Part shown: one piece after another, positions 16,601 to 24,427 of the stretch
How the letters are laid out: each line of letters opens with the position of its first letter
Numbering within the stretch: position 1 is the stretch's first letter
Origin: Lentzea cavernae
GTDB taxonomy: Bacteria; Actinomycetota; Actinomycetes; Mycobacteriales; Pseudonocardiaceae
NCBI RefSeq assembly: GCF_014653695.1
Contig: NZ_BNAR01000014.1
Location: 79,595 to 137,377, forward strand
Length of the DNA stretch: 57,783 nucleotides
Reading direction: 5' to 3'
Notes under the pieces: generated by a model
What the model was told of the DNA's origin: nothing
What the model saw: only the letters and a program-made list of their open reading frames with translations
Databases searched by the model: none
Program-made: the position numbers and the translations under genes

Positions 16601-17455
16601 GACGGAAAGGTGCTCGGCACCCTCGCGGGCGAGAAGGCGCTGCAGCTGTGGGACACGAGCGATCCCGCGAACGTCGTGCCGTTCACGCCCCCGATCATGC
16701 TGCGCACGCGGTTCACCAACCAGCTCGTCTTCTCGCCCAACGGCCAGGTCATGGTGACCAGCAGCGACGACGAGTCGGTGCAGCTGTGGGACATCAGCGA
16801 TCCCGCGAACCCGGCCGAGATGGGCGAGCCGCTGACGGGGCACGACGCCTACGTCAACGACACGGCGTTCAGCCCCGACGGCAAGACCCTGGTGACGGCG
16901 AGCAGCGACCGCACGTTCCGACTGTGGGACGTCGCGGACCCCCGGCAGCCGCGCCTGCTCGGCAAGCCGCTCGACGACCACCACGAGCCCGTGCAGCGCG
17001 CCCTCTTCACACCGGACGGCAGGACGCTGATCACCGCGGGCACCGACAGGGCGATCCGGCTGTGGGACGTGCGCGACCGGGAGGAGCCGGTGGCTCTCAG
17101 CGTGCTCACCGGCCACAACCAGCAGGTCTTCTCGGTCACCGTGACGGCCGACGGGAAGACGCTCGCGAGCGGCAGTTCGGACAAGACGTTCCGGTTGTGG
17201 GACATCGGCGATCCCGCCGCGGCGACCCCGCGCGGCCGGCCGATGGCGCTCGCCTCCGGCGCCGAGCCGAACGTCCAGTTCCGTCCGGACAGCCGGGCAC
17301 TGGCGCTGTCGGGTGCGGGCGACGGCATGCTGCGCGTGTGGGACATCGACGTCGCCCACGAGGCCGACCGCATCTGCGCCACGACGCGAGGCGCCCTCAC
17401 GGAGGAGCTGTGGCAGACCCGTCTGCCGCAGGTGGAGTTCCGCTCCCCTTGCTGA
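13628..17455 (+). CDS. nSTAND1 NTPase with transmembrane helix and 14 WD40-like repeats
   Basis: Large signal-transducing NTPase, 1275 residues from TTG 13628. I chose this start because it is preceded by GGGGAGGAGGGGG and opens the known N-terminal block (GPRGVFAERFALLYAEAG); a GTG at 13448 lies inside a terminator. Residues about 1-130 form an HTH-like actinobacterial N-domain. The nSTAND core begins CPYMGLSAFRPQDANWFFGRE, with Walker A GASGAGKSS (161-169) and Walker B RVVVVDQFEEAF. A winged-helix and helical region follows, then one membrane helix at about 541-561. The rest holds 14 WD-type units, each ending in variants of xRLWDV, enough for two seven-bladed propellers. By family analogy the propeller senses a ligand or protein and releases NTPase-driven assembly. 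The output is unknown, and there is no effector domain in the chain. Confidence 0.9.
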   Translation: MGPRGVFAERFALLYAEAGDPPLKRVTESVARARRTDEQGRPLRVPAQRVSDWRRGRNVPARFSGLSAVLEVLVGEARKRRPQPAVEGLYELDAWRALWEEALASPVTEPATQVPDDSSVCPYMGLSAFRPQDANWFFGRERATNALLDRLHDNGITMLVGASGAGKSSLIKAGVLPRLDKEAVVISPGSDPLKEFALQVPELAHTLEATDADALADFAHEVQAAVGDRVVVVDQFEEAFTLGGDENRLRILVQALHAAAEKTAVVLGVRADFYARCLDFPELAEALQSRQMVLGAMSAAEVRDAVTNPARAAGLQLEAGLVDLMLRDLGTHNRRGKDAYDAGALPLLSHALLVTWQRRQAGRLTIAGYRAAGGIQGAVATTAERAWSDLDEPARAAARQLLLRLVRVGDDTQDTRRRSTRHSLLEASTNLPATERALEVLTHARLITTDAGSVEITHEALLHAWPRLRSWIDEDRAGNLTRQRLEEDAVAWSENAHDSSLLYRGARLEGARQQRDVTTIAKEFVRTSERQHRKSVWLRRSAVALVAVFALIAAGAAVIAVNQRNDAQFRQVVAEADRLADTDPSLAAQLLLAAHRMRPDDAEVGSRLLANQQTPLAVPLQGHTGAVYLTSFTRDGTVLATASYDRTARLWDVRDRSNPKPLAVITGHDDWLTSAVFSPDDRTLATTGNDKTIRLWDVTDKANPKPLKTIETGNGTSYLLEFSPDGKTLAAANEDRTARLWDVRDPADPKPLGEPLRGAAAAVRTLAFSPDGRTLATSGDDQVIRLWDVATRTATGTPMSGHTNGVHSVTFSPDGTLLASASDDTTVRLWDPATQAPVGDPLVGHTAGVWSVKFSPAGQLLASGAADGTARLWNVTDPVNANQAGKPLAAPSGGVFAVGFTPDGQALATGAGENSVRLWSLPRHVVRVPTGNAGVTSFSKNGELLVTADGTGGKAGKTARFWDTTDPFTPKPLGSVKVSQDKGSVRVQLRPDGKVLGTLAGEKALQLWDTSDPANVVPFTPPIMLRTRFTNQLVFSPNGQVMVTSSDDESVQLWDISDPANPAEMGEPLTGHDAYVNDTAFSPDGKTLVTASSDRTFRLWDVADPRQPRLLGKPLDDHHEPVQRALFTPDGRTLITAGTDRAIRLWDVRDREEPVALSVLTGHNQQVFSVTVTADGKTLASGSSDKTFRLWDIGDPAAATPRGRPMALASGAEPNVQFRPDSRALALSGAGDGMLRVWDIDVAHEADRICATTRGALTEELWQTRLPQVEFRSPC

Positions 17456-17496
17456 ACCGCCTCACGGACAGCACGCCATCGATTACTGTCCGCTCC

Positions 17497-17994
17497 ATGC
17501 GTCTTCTTGCTCGGGTCGGCAGCTTGCGCGCGGTCGTCGCGGTGACCGTCGGGTTCATCGCCCTCAACATGATTCTCGTGGTGCTCGGCAACGTCACGGA
17601 CTACGGCACGAACGAGGCGTTCGTGCAGCACGTCCTGGCCATGGACACCACGTTCGGCGAAGGCCTGAAGTGGCGGGCGATCACGAGCCCCGCCGTCGTC
17701 ACGATCGTCTACGTCGCGATCATCGTGTGGGAGGCGATCTCCGCGGTCCTGCTCACCGCGGGCACCATCGCGTACCTGCGCGACAAGGAGGACAGCGCCC
17801 GCAGGTTCGCGTCCGCCGGCCTTCTGATGGTCGTGGCGTTGTTCCTCGGCGGCTTCATCACCGTCGGTGGCGAGTGGTTCGCGATGTGGCAGTCGAAGGA
17901 CTGGAACGGCATCTCCGCCGCCCTGCGCATGGTGACCATCGCGGGCTTCGCGCTGATCCTCGTGCACCTCAGCCCGCGGCGGGCCACTCCGTAG
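17497..17994 (+). CDS. DUF2165-type small membrane protein
   Basis: 165-residue integral membrane protein with four predicted helices: about 12-32, 64-90, 105-122 and 143-158. Sequence features such as FIALNMILVVLGNVTDYGTNEAFVQHVLAMDTT (split across two blocks) and WRAITSPAVVTIVYVAIIVWE match the DUF2165 family as I know it, whose function is unknown. ATG 17497 is the first start after the preceding gene and lacks a strong ribosome-binding site. Its 3-prime end overlaps the convergent GGDEF-EAL gene by 26 bp, so the two transcripts form antisense tails. Nothing in the context suggests a role. Confidence 0.85.
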   Translation: MRLLARVGSLRAVVAVTVGFIALNMILVVLGNVTDYGTNEAFVQHVLAMDTTFGEGLKWRAITSPAVVTIVYVAIIVWEAISAVLLTAGTIAYLRDKEDSARRFASAGLLMVVALFLGGFITVGGEWFAMWQSKDWNGISAALRMVTIAGFALILVHLSPRRATP

Positions 17995-20014
17995 TCGGCT
18001 CCACGCAGAACACCGGCCCGACCCCGGCGTCGGCGCCGAGCGCGTTCCACCAGTCGCGCTGCTCAGCGTCCTCGATCGGGTCGACCACGACGAGCCCACC
18101 GGCCTCGTGCACGAACCCGACGAGGTCGTTGAGCACGTGCGACACCAGCTCGTCCGGCTTCTGGCACCGCCCCTTCACCCGCACGGCCGTCACCCCGAGC
18201 GAGCGCACGAGCTCGATCTCCGCGGTGGAACCCTTGAAGTCCCGCGCGCCGATGTGGATCCCCATGTCGGACAACAGGTCCAGGTTGTCGGCGGCCTCAC
18301 TGTCCTCGGACGCGAGCACGTGCACCGGGAACCCGAGCAACAACCGCCCGGCCTGCAACCCGGTGTCCGCGAGCACGCGCCGCACGTCCCGCACCAGATC
18401 GGGACTGTTGGCCATGCTCTCGGTCAGGCAGACCGCGAGGATCTCGTCGTGCGAGCACGCCGACTCGGCGGCCGTCCGCAACATCCACTCACCGAGCGGC
18501 AGCATCAGCCCGGTGTGCTCGGCCATCGACACGCACTTCTCGTGCTGGATCACCCCGGCGTCCCGGTGCCGCCAGTTGAGCTCGGCCTCGACGCAGATCC
18601 GCGCCGACCCGTCGAGCTTCATGACGGGGTTGAACACGACCTCGATCTCGCCGCTCTCCCACGCCCCCGGCATCACGGCGGCGAGCGCGAACTCCTCCTG
18701 CTCCCGCTTGTCCTGCGTCGCGTCGTGCAGCCCCCACTGCCGCCGCCCGATGCGCTTGGCCCGCCGCAACGTCATGTCCGAGGCCCGTAAGACCTCGGCG
18801 GGATGATCACCGGGATGCAACCGCGGCAACACCCCGATCGACGCCGACACGGCAACCCCGTGCTCACCGAAGTACACGGGCTCGGCCAGTTCGTGCTCGA
18901 TCGTCCGGATGGTCGTGTCGACGTCAGGCGTGTCGGCACCGTTCTCGACCAGCACGGCGAACTCGTCACCCTCGAGCCGGGCGACCATCGCCTTCTCCCC
19001 GGAGAACACCGAGCTCAACCGCTCGGCGACGAGCTTCAGCACCTTGTCCCCGACCTCGCGCCCGAGCCCGTCCGTGATCACCGCGAAGGCGTCGAGATCG
19101 AGGTGGTACAACGTCACACCGAACTCGATGTCGCTGTGCAGCAACGACTCCAGCCGCGTGGTGAGGTACTGCCGGTTCGGCAACCCCGTCAACGCGTCGT
19201 GCAACGACTGGTACTGCAACCGCCCACCGAGCAACGTGAGCTGGCTGTCGTCGTCGATCATCACGACATAACGCCGAGGCTCGTCCTCCGCGTCCTTCTG
19301 CACCGTGGCCGCCAGCAACACCCGAAAATGCTCACCATCGCGGTCGATGAGCCGAGGCCGCTCCTCCACCCGCCGCATCCGCCCGTACCGCAAACTCATC
19401 AACGCGTCGTTGACGAGCGGCAAATCAGCAGGCGCGATCAAATCGGTCAACGTCATCCCGGCAACGTCTTCACGACGAAGGATCGTGCACAACGCCTCGT
19501 TGGCCCGCTCCAGCTCCCCGTCCAGGCCGACCATCGCAATTCCAGTGGACGAGTGCGCGAAAATGTCCTCGAACCGCTCCTCGCTGGCCTGCAAATCCAG
19601 CTGCACAGCCCTATTGGCCCGCAACAGGGCCTGACTCACACTCTCCTGCTGCTCCAGCACGAACGCCTGAATCGCAGCGGTATAAGCAGCGGACACAGCC
19701 CCGATGACCAGCGCGGCAGTCCGAGCGTCCGCCCCTTCCTGCACGACGAACCGAGCAAGAACGTCAACGGACTCAGGCAAACTCTCGGCCCCGACGCAGT
19801 GCATCTCCACCAGCCGACCACCCACCCAGGACGCCACACCGGGCTCGTCAACCAGCGCCTCAGCCACCACGTTCAGCAGCTCGCGCAACTCATCAGTCAA
19901 CTTCACCGCAGAAAGAGGTATGTAAGCGGTACGACTGATCCTGACCGCCCACTCGCGCGCCAGCTCGTCACGTCCCAGAGGGCGTGACGGTCTCGCGTCG
20001 TCCTGGCTGGGCAA
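17969..20014 (-). CDS. PAS-GGDEF-EAL protein with degenerate catalytic motifs
   Basis: Composite cyclic-di-GMP protein of 681 residues. Residues 1-150 form an alpha-helical N-domain seen in actinobacterial diguanylate cyclases, about 150-275 a PAS domain (ERFEDIFAHSSTGIAMVGLDGE), about 280-440 a GGDEF domain with the opening HDALTGLPNRQYL, and about 445-680 an EAL-like domain. The GGDEF signature reads EGDEF (near residue 350); an Asp-Glu-Phe core is kept but the first Gly is lost. In the EAL part the defining block reads VEAELNW instead of EALLRW, and the later LLGFPVH lacks the usual metal-binding Glu motif. Phosphodiesterase activity is therefore doubtful, and it may be an effector or a weak cyclase. 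No membrane helix. It converges with the DUF2165 gene. Confidence 0.88.
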   Translation of the reverse strand: MPSQDDARPSRPLGRDELAREWAVRISRTAYIPLSAVKLTDELRELLNVVAEALVDEPGVASWVGGRLVEMHCVGAESLPESVDVLARFVVQEGADARTAALVIGAVSAAYTAAIQAFVLEQQESVSQALLRANRAVQLDLQASEERFEDIFAHSSTGIAMVGLDGELERANEALCTILRREDVAGMTLTDLIAPADLPLVNDALMSLRYGRMRRVEERPRLIDRDGEHFRVLLAATVQKDAEDEPRRYVVMIDDDSQLTLLGGRLQYQSLHDALTGLPNRQYLTTRLESLLHSDIEFGVTLYHLDLDAFAVITDGLGREVGDKVLKLVAERLSSVFSGEKAMVARLEGDEFAVLVENGADTPDVDTTIRTIEHELAEPVYFGEHGVAVSASIGVLPRLHPGDHPAEVLRASDMTLRRAKRIGRRQWGLHDATQDKREQEEFALAAVMPGAWESGEIEVVFNPVMKLDGSARICVEAELNWRHRDAGVIQHEKCVSMAEHTGLMLPLGEWMLRTAAESACSHDEILAVCLTESMANSPDLVRDVRRVLADTGLQAGRLLLGFPVHVLASEDSEAADNLDLLSDMGIHIGARDFKGSTAEIELVRSLGVTAVRVKGRCQKPDELVSHVLNDLVGFVHEAGGLVVVDPIEDAEQRDWWNALGADAGVGPVFCVEPTTEWPAAG

Positions 20015-20240
20015 TCCAATCCACCTGACCTGCTAGGCGAGCAACGGTCCGGAAGCCTACCGCCAGCAATCCGCACAGTCCCATTGCGCGCGCCCGTTCC
20101 CCCCAACGGGGGTATAGCGATCCCTGAGCGTTACAGCCTTTACTCGCTCAATCGGACCAATTTTCTCACGAACCGGCCCAACCCTCGACCCACCATCGGG
20201 CCACAGGCGGCCAACGGCCCCTTGGCAACGGTGAACGGCA

Positions 20241-20330
20241 CACGACGCAAGGCGAGGCGAGCCACCCTCACACGCGACGCCGCAGGCGAGCCGTCCTTCC
20301 CACGCGACGCCGCAGGCGAGCCGTCCTTGC
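20241..20330. repeat. Tandem 30-nt repeat, three units
   Basis: Units at 20271-20300 and 20301-20330 (CACGCGACGCCGCAGGCGAG followed by CCGTCCTTCC or CCGTCCTTGC) are 29/30 identical. 20241-20270 is a degenerate third unit. A related 29-nt pair precedes the second copy of the dispersed repeat at 57445-57502, so the tandem block is part of that element. Confidence 0.85.
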
Positions 20331-20348
20331 CCTTAGCCGGAGGCCTGG

Positions 20349-20490
20349 GCGGTGGGGTCCCATCACGAGTCGCACCACAGCTCTTGCTGCATGCAGGTAG
20401 GGGTGTCAAGCGGACACGCTCTTCGTCCGCTTGACACCCCTACCTGCATGTGGCCCGCTCTTGGTGTGACTTGTGATGGGACCCCACCGC
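20349..20490. repeat. 142-bp imperfect palindrome, repeat copy 1
   Basis: The outer arms GCGGTGGGGTCCCATCAC and GTGATGGGACCCCACCGC pair perfectly. The central arms run from TGCAGGTAGGGGTG onward and pair around an ACGCTCTTC loop; only the middle of each arm is imperfect. A copy of the same 142-bp length lies at 57514-57655. The open reading frames across it are poor coding candidates. It lies in the 647-bp gap between the GGDEF-EAL gene and the LuxR gene. Confidence 0.93.
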
Positions 20491-20630
20491 CAACGCAACA
20501 CACAACGCAACAGGCAGCCGCCCAACACAAACAGGCGTGCCATCAGCCTACGAGCGGCGCAGGCCCCCATCTCAGATTGCCGGGGTCTGGGGCAGAGCCC
20601 CAGGGGAAGCACGCAGCAGCAACCCGCCAA
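20491..20630. repeat. Conserved right flank of the dispersed repeat, copy 1
   Basis: After the palindrome, about 130 bp are shared with the window end (57656-57783): a CAACGCAAC-rich stretch, then AACACAAACAGGCGTGCCAT, then CCCCATCTCAGATTGCCGGG and a short hairpin CTGGGG-CAGAG-CCCCAG. An apparent small Cys-rich reading frame on the minus strand runs from this block into the palindrome in both copies. It starts differently in each copy and I do not call it a gene. Confidence 0.85.
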
Positions 20631-20661
20631 CGCAAGCCGGGAACGCTACGACACGAACGCG

Positions 20662-22986
20662 TCAGCTACCAGCACCCAAAATATGCCTCAACTGCCCCAA
20701 CAAATCCGACCGAGAAGTCGACCCCAACCTCTGCCGCATCCGAGCCATGTGGTGCTCAACAGTCTTGGCAGAGATGAACAACCGATCCCCAACCTGCCGA
20801 TACGTCATCCCCTCCACCACCAACTGAGCCACCTCCCGCTCCCGATCACTCAACTTCCCGGCATCCTCCACCACCGGAACAACATCCTCAGCCACCCTCC
20901 GAGCAGAAACCGGCCGCCCCTGCAACAACCGAGCACAATCCAGCAACCGAACCATCGCCTGCCGATCAGAAGTCCGAATCGCAGCCTGCCCAGCCAACCG
21001 AGATGCGTCCCACCACAACCCAACAGCGTGGAGACCGCGAGCAGCCTCCTCAACCCGATCAGCGTCAACCTTCCCAGCGACAACGTCCAACCAGCACTCA
21101 GCCGCCGACGACAAGATCAAGCAGTACCGACTGGCCCCACCACACGAAGCCAACGCAGCAGCATGCTCCTCAGCCGCACCAGCGTTCTCATCGATGATCG
21201 CCGCGTGCAACAACCCCCAGTGCAGCTGAGCAGCCCACAACGGCGGATTCCCCAGCGACCGCAACAAAGCAGAAGCCTGGGCAAGATGCGGAGCCAACCG
21301 CTCCTGATCGCGCAACCGAGCCGCAGCAGCAGCGAACTCCCCCAACGGCAACAGGCTGAACAGGTCGACCGGGTGCCGGAGCACAGCCTCACAGGCCTGC
21401 TCCCACGTCCGCCGCAACGTCGCCAGATCAGAGTTCCGCCGAGCCACCCCGACCTCGAGCGCCACGGCGAAAATCCAGTCACGAGGCTCAAAAGCGCCCC
21501 GAACGGACATCAGTGTCTCGCGCGCGACAGCCAGGTTCCCGCGCAACATGTGCAACCAGGCCTGCAACAACCGATGCCGCACGGACATCAGCACCCCACC
21601 AGTACCGGTCTCCACAGCCCGGTCCAGCACGGACTCCGCCACGTTGGGCTCACCGCAGTGCACCGCAACGAGAGCGGCCAATGCAGCCGGACTGTCCGGC
21701 AACAACACGGCCCCACCAGCAGGTTCGAGCATCGACGAAGCGCGGACCAAAGTGGACAGTGCGGCGGTCTCCGCCCCGGCAACCGACTGCCGAACCCCCT
21801 GCAGCATCAACGACGCCGCGCCACCGAGCATCGTCGGGGGCTGCGGGGGCGTCTCCTCGAACAGGTGTCCGGTCCCGATCAGCCCGATCCCGGCGAAGGC
21901 GGCGGCGTAGGGAGTGGCAGCCCACCGGAACAACTCGGTGCTGCGAGCCAGCTGCCCCCGGTGCGCCAAGGCCACGGCCGCCACCTCGGCAGCGGTCCGC
22001 CGATGCGGCGAGTCCGAAGCGCTGATGACCTGGTCCGCGAGGCGCAACGCCCCGTCGAGGTCCCCGGCCATGGCAGAAGCCGTCGCCCAGGAGGCAGCGG
22101 TCTCGGCGGACGGTGTCCCACCCCCGGTGGAAGCCTTGAACAACCGGGCCGCCAGAGCGGGATCCGAGGACAACGCCTCCCGGGCGGCCGCGAGGAACAC
22201 GGGTCCACCGATGCCGGCGTCCAGCAGGGGCTGGACGAGGTCCAGCACTGGCCCACCGCGTTCGAGCTGCAGCTGAGCCAGCTTCTGCCGCACGGCGATG
22301 CGGCGCTCGGCGCGCGTCAGCGACCCGACGGCGCGAAGGGCCAGGGGCACCAGGGTGCCGTCCTCGGCGAGCATGCCGGTCGCCCGCGCGGCCTCGATGA
22401 TGTCGCTGACCTCGTCGAAGTCCTTGCCCAGCAACGCGGAGAGCAGGTCCAGCCGCTGGGCGGCGCCGGCTTCGGCGGCCAGCAGGAACTTCTGCAGGTC
22501 CGGGTCCAGCCAGTCGAGCTCGGCGCGGAACGCGGTGAGGACGTCGGCGGAGACCTCGGAGGCGGCACCGAGGCGCTCCACGAACCGTGGCACGCCACCG
22601 GTCTGCGCGAACACGAAGTCCGCGACGGGTTTCCCAACGTTCAACATGTCGCGAACCTGGTCGCGGGTCAGCGGCGCCAACGGCACGACGACGGCGCCGC
22701 GGGTCAGTTCGGCCAGCGCCGCGCGGCGTGGCCAGGGGCGGTGGGCAAGCACCAGCAGCGGTTCCGGGGCAAGTGCGCGCAGAGCGGCATCGTCCAGCAG
22801 GTGCGCGTCGTCCACGACGCGCACGGCGGTGTTGGTGATCTCCGAAAGCAGCGCTGTCTTGCCGTAACCACCAGGCGCCGCAACGACGACGCGCAGGCGG
22901 GTGCCGGCGTCAGCGTCGTTGATCCGGTCGAGAACGCCTCGCACGGGGGCGTCCAGCACCAACCTGTCTCGCGTGGTCACGCTCAA
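20662..22986 (-). CDS. LuxR-family ATPase regulator, IniR-like by position
   Basis: Transcription regulator of 774 residues. Its start (TTG 22986, or GTG 22980 two codons on) overlaps the stop of the Hsp70-like gene by four bases. The N-terminal STAND-type ATPase domain has Walker A APGGYGKTALL (about 37-47) and Walker B RVVDDAHLL. The middle is tetratricopeptide-like helical repeat, and the C-terminus is a LuxR helix-turn-helix, LSDREREVAQLVVEGMTY with SAKTVEHHMARMRQRL. In Mycobacterium tuberculosis a comparable regulator, IniR, lies beside iniBAC and controls it in response to cell-wall stress. The same neighbourhood here (iniB, iniA, iniC divergent, 1.4 kb away) supports a similar role; the direct inducer is unknown. 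The 3-prime end abuts the dispersed repeat. Confidence 0.85.
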   Translation of the reverse strand: MSVTTRDRLVLDAPVRGVLDRINDADAGTRLRVVVAAPGGYGKTALLSEITNTAVRVVDDAHLLDDAALRALAPEPLLVLAHRPWPRRAALAELTRGAVVVPLAPLTRDQVRDMLNVGKPVADFVFAQTGGVPRFVERLGAASEVSADVLTAFRAELDWLDPDLQKFLLAAEAGAAQRLDLLSALLGKDFDEVSDIIEAARATGMLAEDGTLVPLALRAVGSLTRAERRIAVRQKLAQLQLERGGPVLDLVQPLLDAGIGGPVFLAAAREALSSDPALAARLFKASTGGGTPSAETAASWATASAMAGDLDGALRLADQVISASDSPHRRTAAEVAAVALAHRGQLARSTELFRWAATPYAAAFAGIGLIGTGHLFEETPPQPPTMLGGAASLMLQGVRQSVAGAETAALSTLVRASSMLEPAGGAVLLPDSPAALAALVAVHCGEPNVAESVLDRAVETGTGGVLMSVRHRLLQAWLHMLRGNLAVARETLMSVRGAFEPRDWIFAVALEVGVARRNSDLATLRRTWEQACEAVLRHPVDLFSLLPLGEFAAAAARLRDQERLAPHLAQASALLRSLGNPPLWAAQLHWGLLHAAIIDENAGAAEEHAAALASCGGASRYCLILSSAAECWLDVVAGKVDADRVEEAARGLHAVGLWWDASRLAGQAAIRTSDRQAMVRLLDCARLLQGRPVSARRVAEDVVPVVEDAGKLSDREREVAQLVVEGMTYRQVGDRLFISAKTVEHHMARMRQRLGSTSRSDLLGQLRHILGAGS

Positions 22987-24206
22987 CGGCCGTCCTCATC
23001 ATCGTCTCGGGATCGGGAGCTGGAACCGGAGCGCCGTCCGGCGGGCTTCAGCACGCTCGTGACGCGCTTCACCCGCCTCGGCGGCAGTTCCAGCGGGGAC
23101 ACGTCCACCGGCGGGCGGGGCGGTGGCGCGGAGAACTCGTCGTCGTCGGGCCGCGGGGCCTCGCCGACGGGGAAGCGCAACGACGCTTCACGGGTGTGCA
23201 CCAGGACCGACGTCTCGAACGGTTCCGGCTCGGCGTCGGGACCCACCAGCACCAGCCGCGCGGCGACCGCGAGGCCCTTGGCGACCGAGTGCTCGGGGGC
23301 GGCCTCGGCCAGGACGCGGCAGTCGACCGAGGACGACAGCGCGTCGCCGATCACGGTCATCCGGCAGCCGCCGCCGACGAGCAGCACCGCGTCGGGCTGC
23401 GCCGGTCCCAGGGCGCGGGTGAAGGTGCCGACCAGGTGGTCGACGGACGGCCTGATCTCCTCGACGAACTCGTCGCGGGCGATCTCGACGCCGCTGACCA
23501 CCACGGACTGGCCCATCGGGCCGAACGCCCGCTTCGCCGCCTCGCACTCGGCGGCCGACACGTGGCCGTCCTTGCCGAGCCGCCCGCGCACCAGGCCCAG
23601 CAGCAGGTCGTCGAAGTCGGCGCCGGTGTGGTGGTCGACGCCTTCGACGTGGTTGACCAGTTCGAACGTCCGGTTCGGCGCCCGCCGGACGACCGACGCG
23701 GAGAACGCGTGGCTGCCCAGCGAGAACACCGCCAACGTCGCGTCGGGCACCACTCGTGCACGCACGGCGTGGTTCTCGGCGGCCGCCAACGGCTCTGGCA
23801 CGAGCGTCACGTCGTGCAGACCGACGGCCCGCATCGCCGCGTGGAGCTGTCCACGGCGATAGGGGCCCCACCCAGCCGGGTGGCTCACCGCCAGGTGACG
23901 GGGCTGTTCACCCTCCCGGGCGACCACCTCGCCGACGACCCACATGATCAGCAACGCGGTGAGCTCCTCGGCCGGGCACATCTCCGGGCCCAGCGAGAAC
24001 GGCACCGCGTCGCCGACCCGCCGGGCGAAGCCGGAGGCCGACCAGCCGGGCACACCGCGCTCGCCGACCGAGAACGTCCCGGCGTCCGTGAGCTGCAGCA
24101 ACGACGGCACGACCAGGGCGATCTCGGCATCCCGGGCACCGTCGAGGCGGCACACGGCAGCCGTCGTCCGGGTGGTCCCGACATCAACTCCGAGTACGTA
24201 CGCCAA
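22983..24206 (-). CDS. Hsp70/actin-like ATPase-domain protein of the ini locus
   Basis: 407-residue protein with the actin/Hsp70 nucleotide-binding fold but no Hsp70 substrate-binding domain. Phosphate-1 loop: LGVDVGTTRTTAAV (residues 4-17). The usual DLGGGT phosphate-2 loop is replaced by VFSLGSHAFSASVV. The adenosine motif LLVGGGCRMTVIGDAL is kept. The last 80 residues are disordered, rich in Pro, Asp, Arg and Ser, and end RSRDDDEDGR. The modified second loop suggests altered or lost hydrolysis, so it may be a nucleotide-controlled scaffold. It is translationally coupled to the LuxR regulator gene and divergent from iniB, so it is probably part of the control branch of the locus; it may titrate or sense for the regulator. 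That role is inference. Confidence 0.82.
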   Translation of the reverse strand: MAYVLGVDVGTTRTTAAVCRLDGARDAEIALVVPSLLQLTDAGTFSVGERGVPGWSASGFARRVGDAVPFSLGPEMCPAEELTALLIMWVVGEVVAREGEQPRHLAVSHPAGWGPYRRGQLHAAMRAVGLHDVTLVPEPLAAAENHAVRARVVPDATLAVFSLGSHAFSASVVRRAPNRTFELVNHVEGVDHHTGADFDDLLLGLVRGRLGKDGHVSAAECEAAKRAFGPMGQSVVVSGVEIARDEFVEEIRPSVDHLVGTFTRALGPAQPDAVLLVGGGCRMTVIGDALSSSVDCRVLAEAAPEHSVAKGLAVAARLVLVGPDAEPEPFETSVLVHTREASLRFPVGEAPRPDDDEFSAPPPRPPVDVSPLELPPRRVKRVTSVLKPAGRRSGSSSRSRDDDEDGR

Positions 24207-24281
24207 GTCTTTACCTCACCTGTTCGCAGCAGCGACCAGTACCTACACGGGTGAACCAGAGGCACTCAAGCGAGGCCCCTA

Positions 24282-24346
24282 ACCCCCTAGGGGGTCAACG
24301 ACCGTCACCCCATTGGGGAACGGGGATTCACTGGGAGTGATCCCCG
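24282..24346. promoter_or_regulatory. Cluster of inverted repeats in the divergent ini promoter region
   Basis: Within the 221 bp between the Hsp70-like gene and iniB lie a perfect 14-bp palindrome ACCCCCTAGGGGGT (24282-24295), an imperfect CCCCATTGGGG (24308-24318), and a hairpin CGGGGATTCACT-GGG-AGTGATCCCCG (24321-24346, one bulged base). They share CCCC/GGGG half-sites about 26 bp apart between the first two centres and are candidate binding sites for the LuxR-type regulator. Confidence 0.5.
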
Positions 24347-24427
24347 ATGCAGGTGGCGGCCCCGCTCTCATAGCTTTCAGCCGCACACCCCCGACGTAGT
24401 CACGTGCCACAAACAGGAGTTCCTTCG

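Noticed and set aside
13909..17496. Second plus-strand frame inside the nSTAND gene
   Set aside because: Arg-rich shadow; only its last 166 codons, from ATG 17497, are a real gene (DUF2165).
20241..20330. CRISPR-like array
   Set aside because: The 30-nt units are directly adjacent with no spacers, and no cas gene is present.
20406..20630. Short Cys-rich minus-strand gene inside the dispersed repeat
   Set aside because: It overlaps a palindrome and conserved noncoding DNA, with no ribosome-binding site and different starts in the two copies; kept only as a finding to test.
20473..23862. Plus-strand frame of over 1100 codons across the LuxR and Hsp70-like genes
   Set aside because: Translation is Gln/Pro/Arg-rich without domains, while both minus-strand genes show clear motifs.
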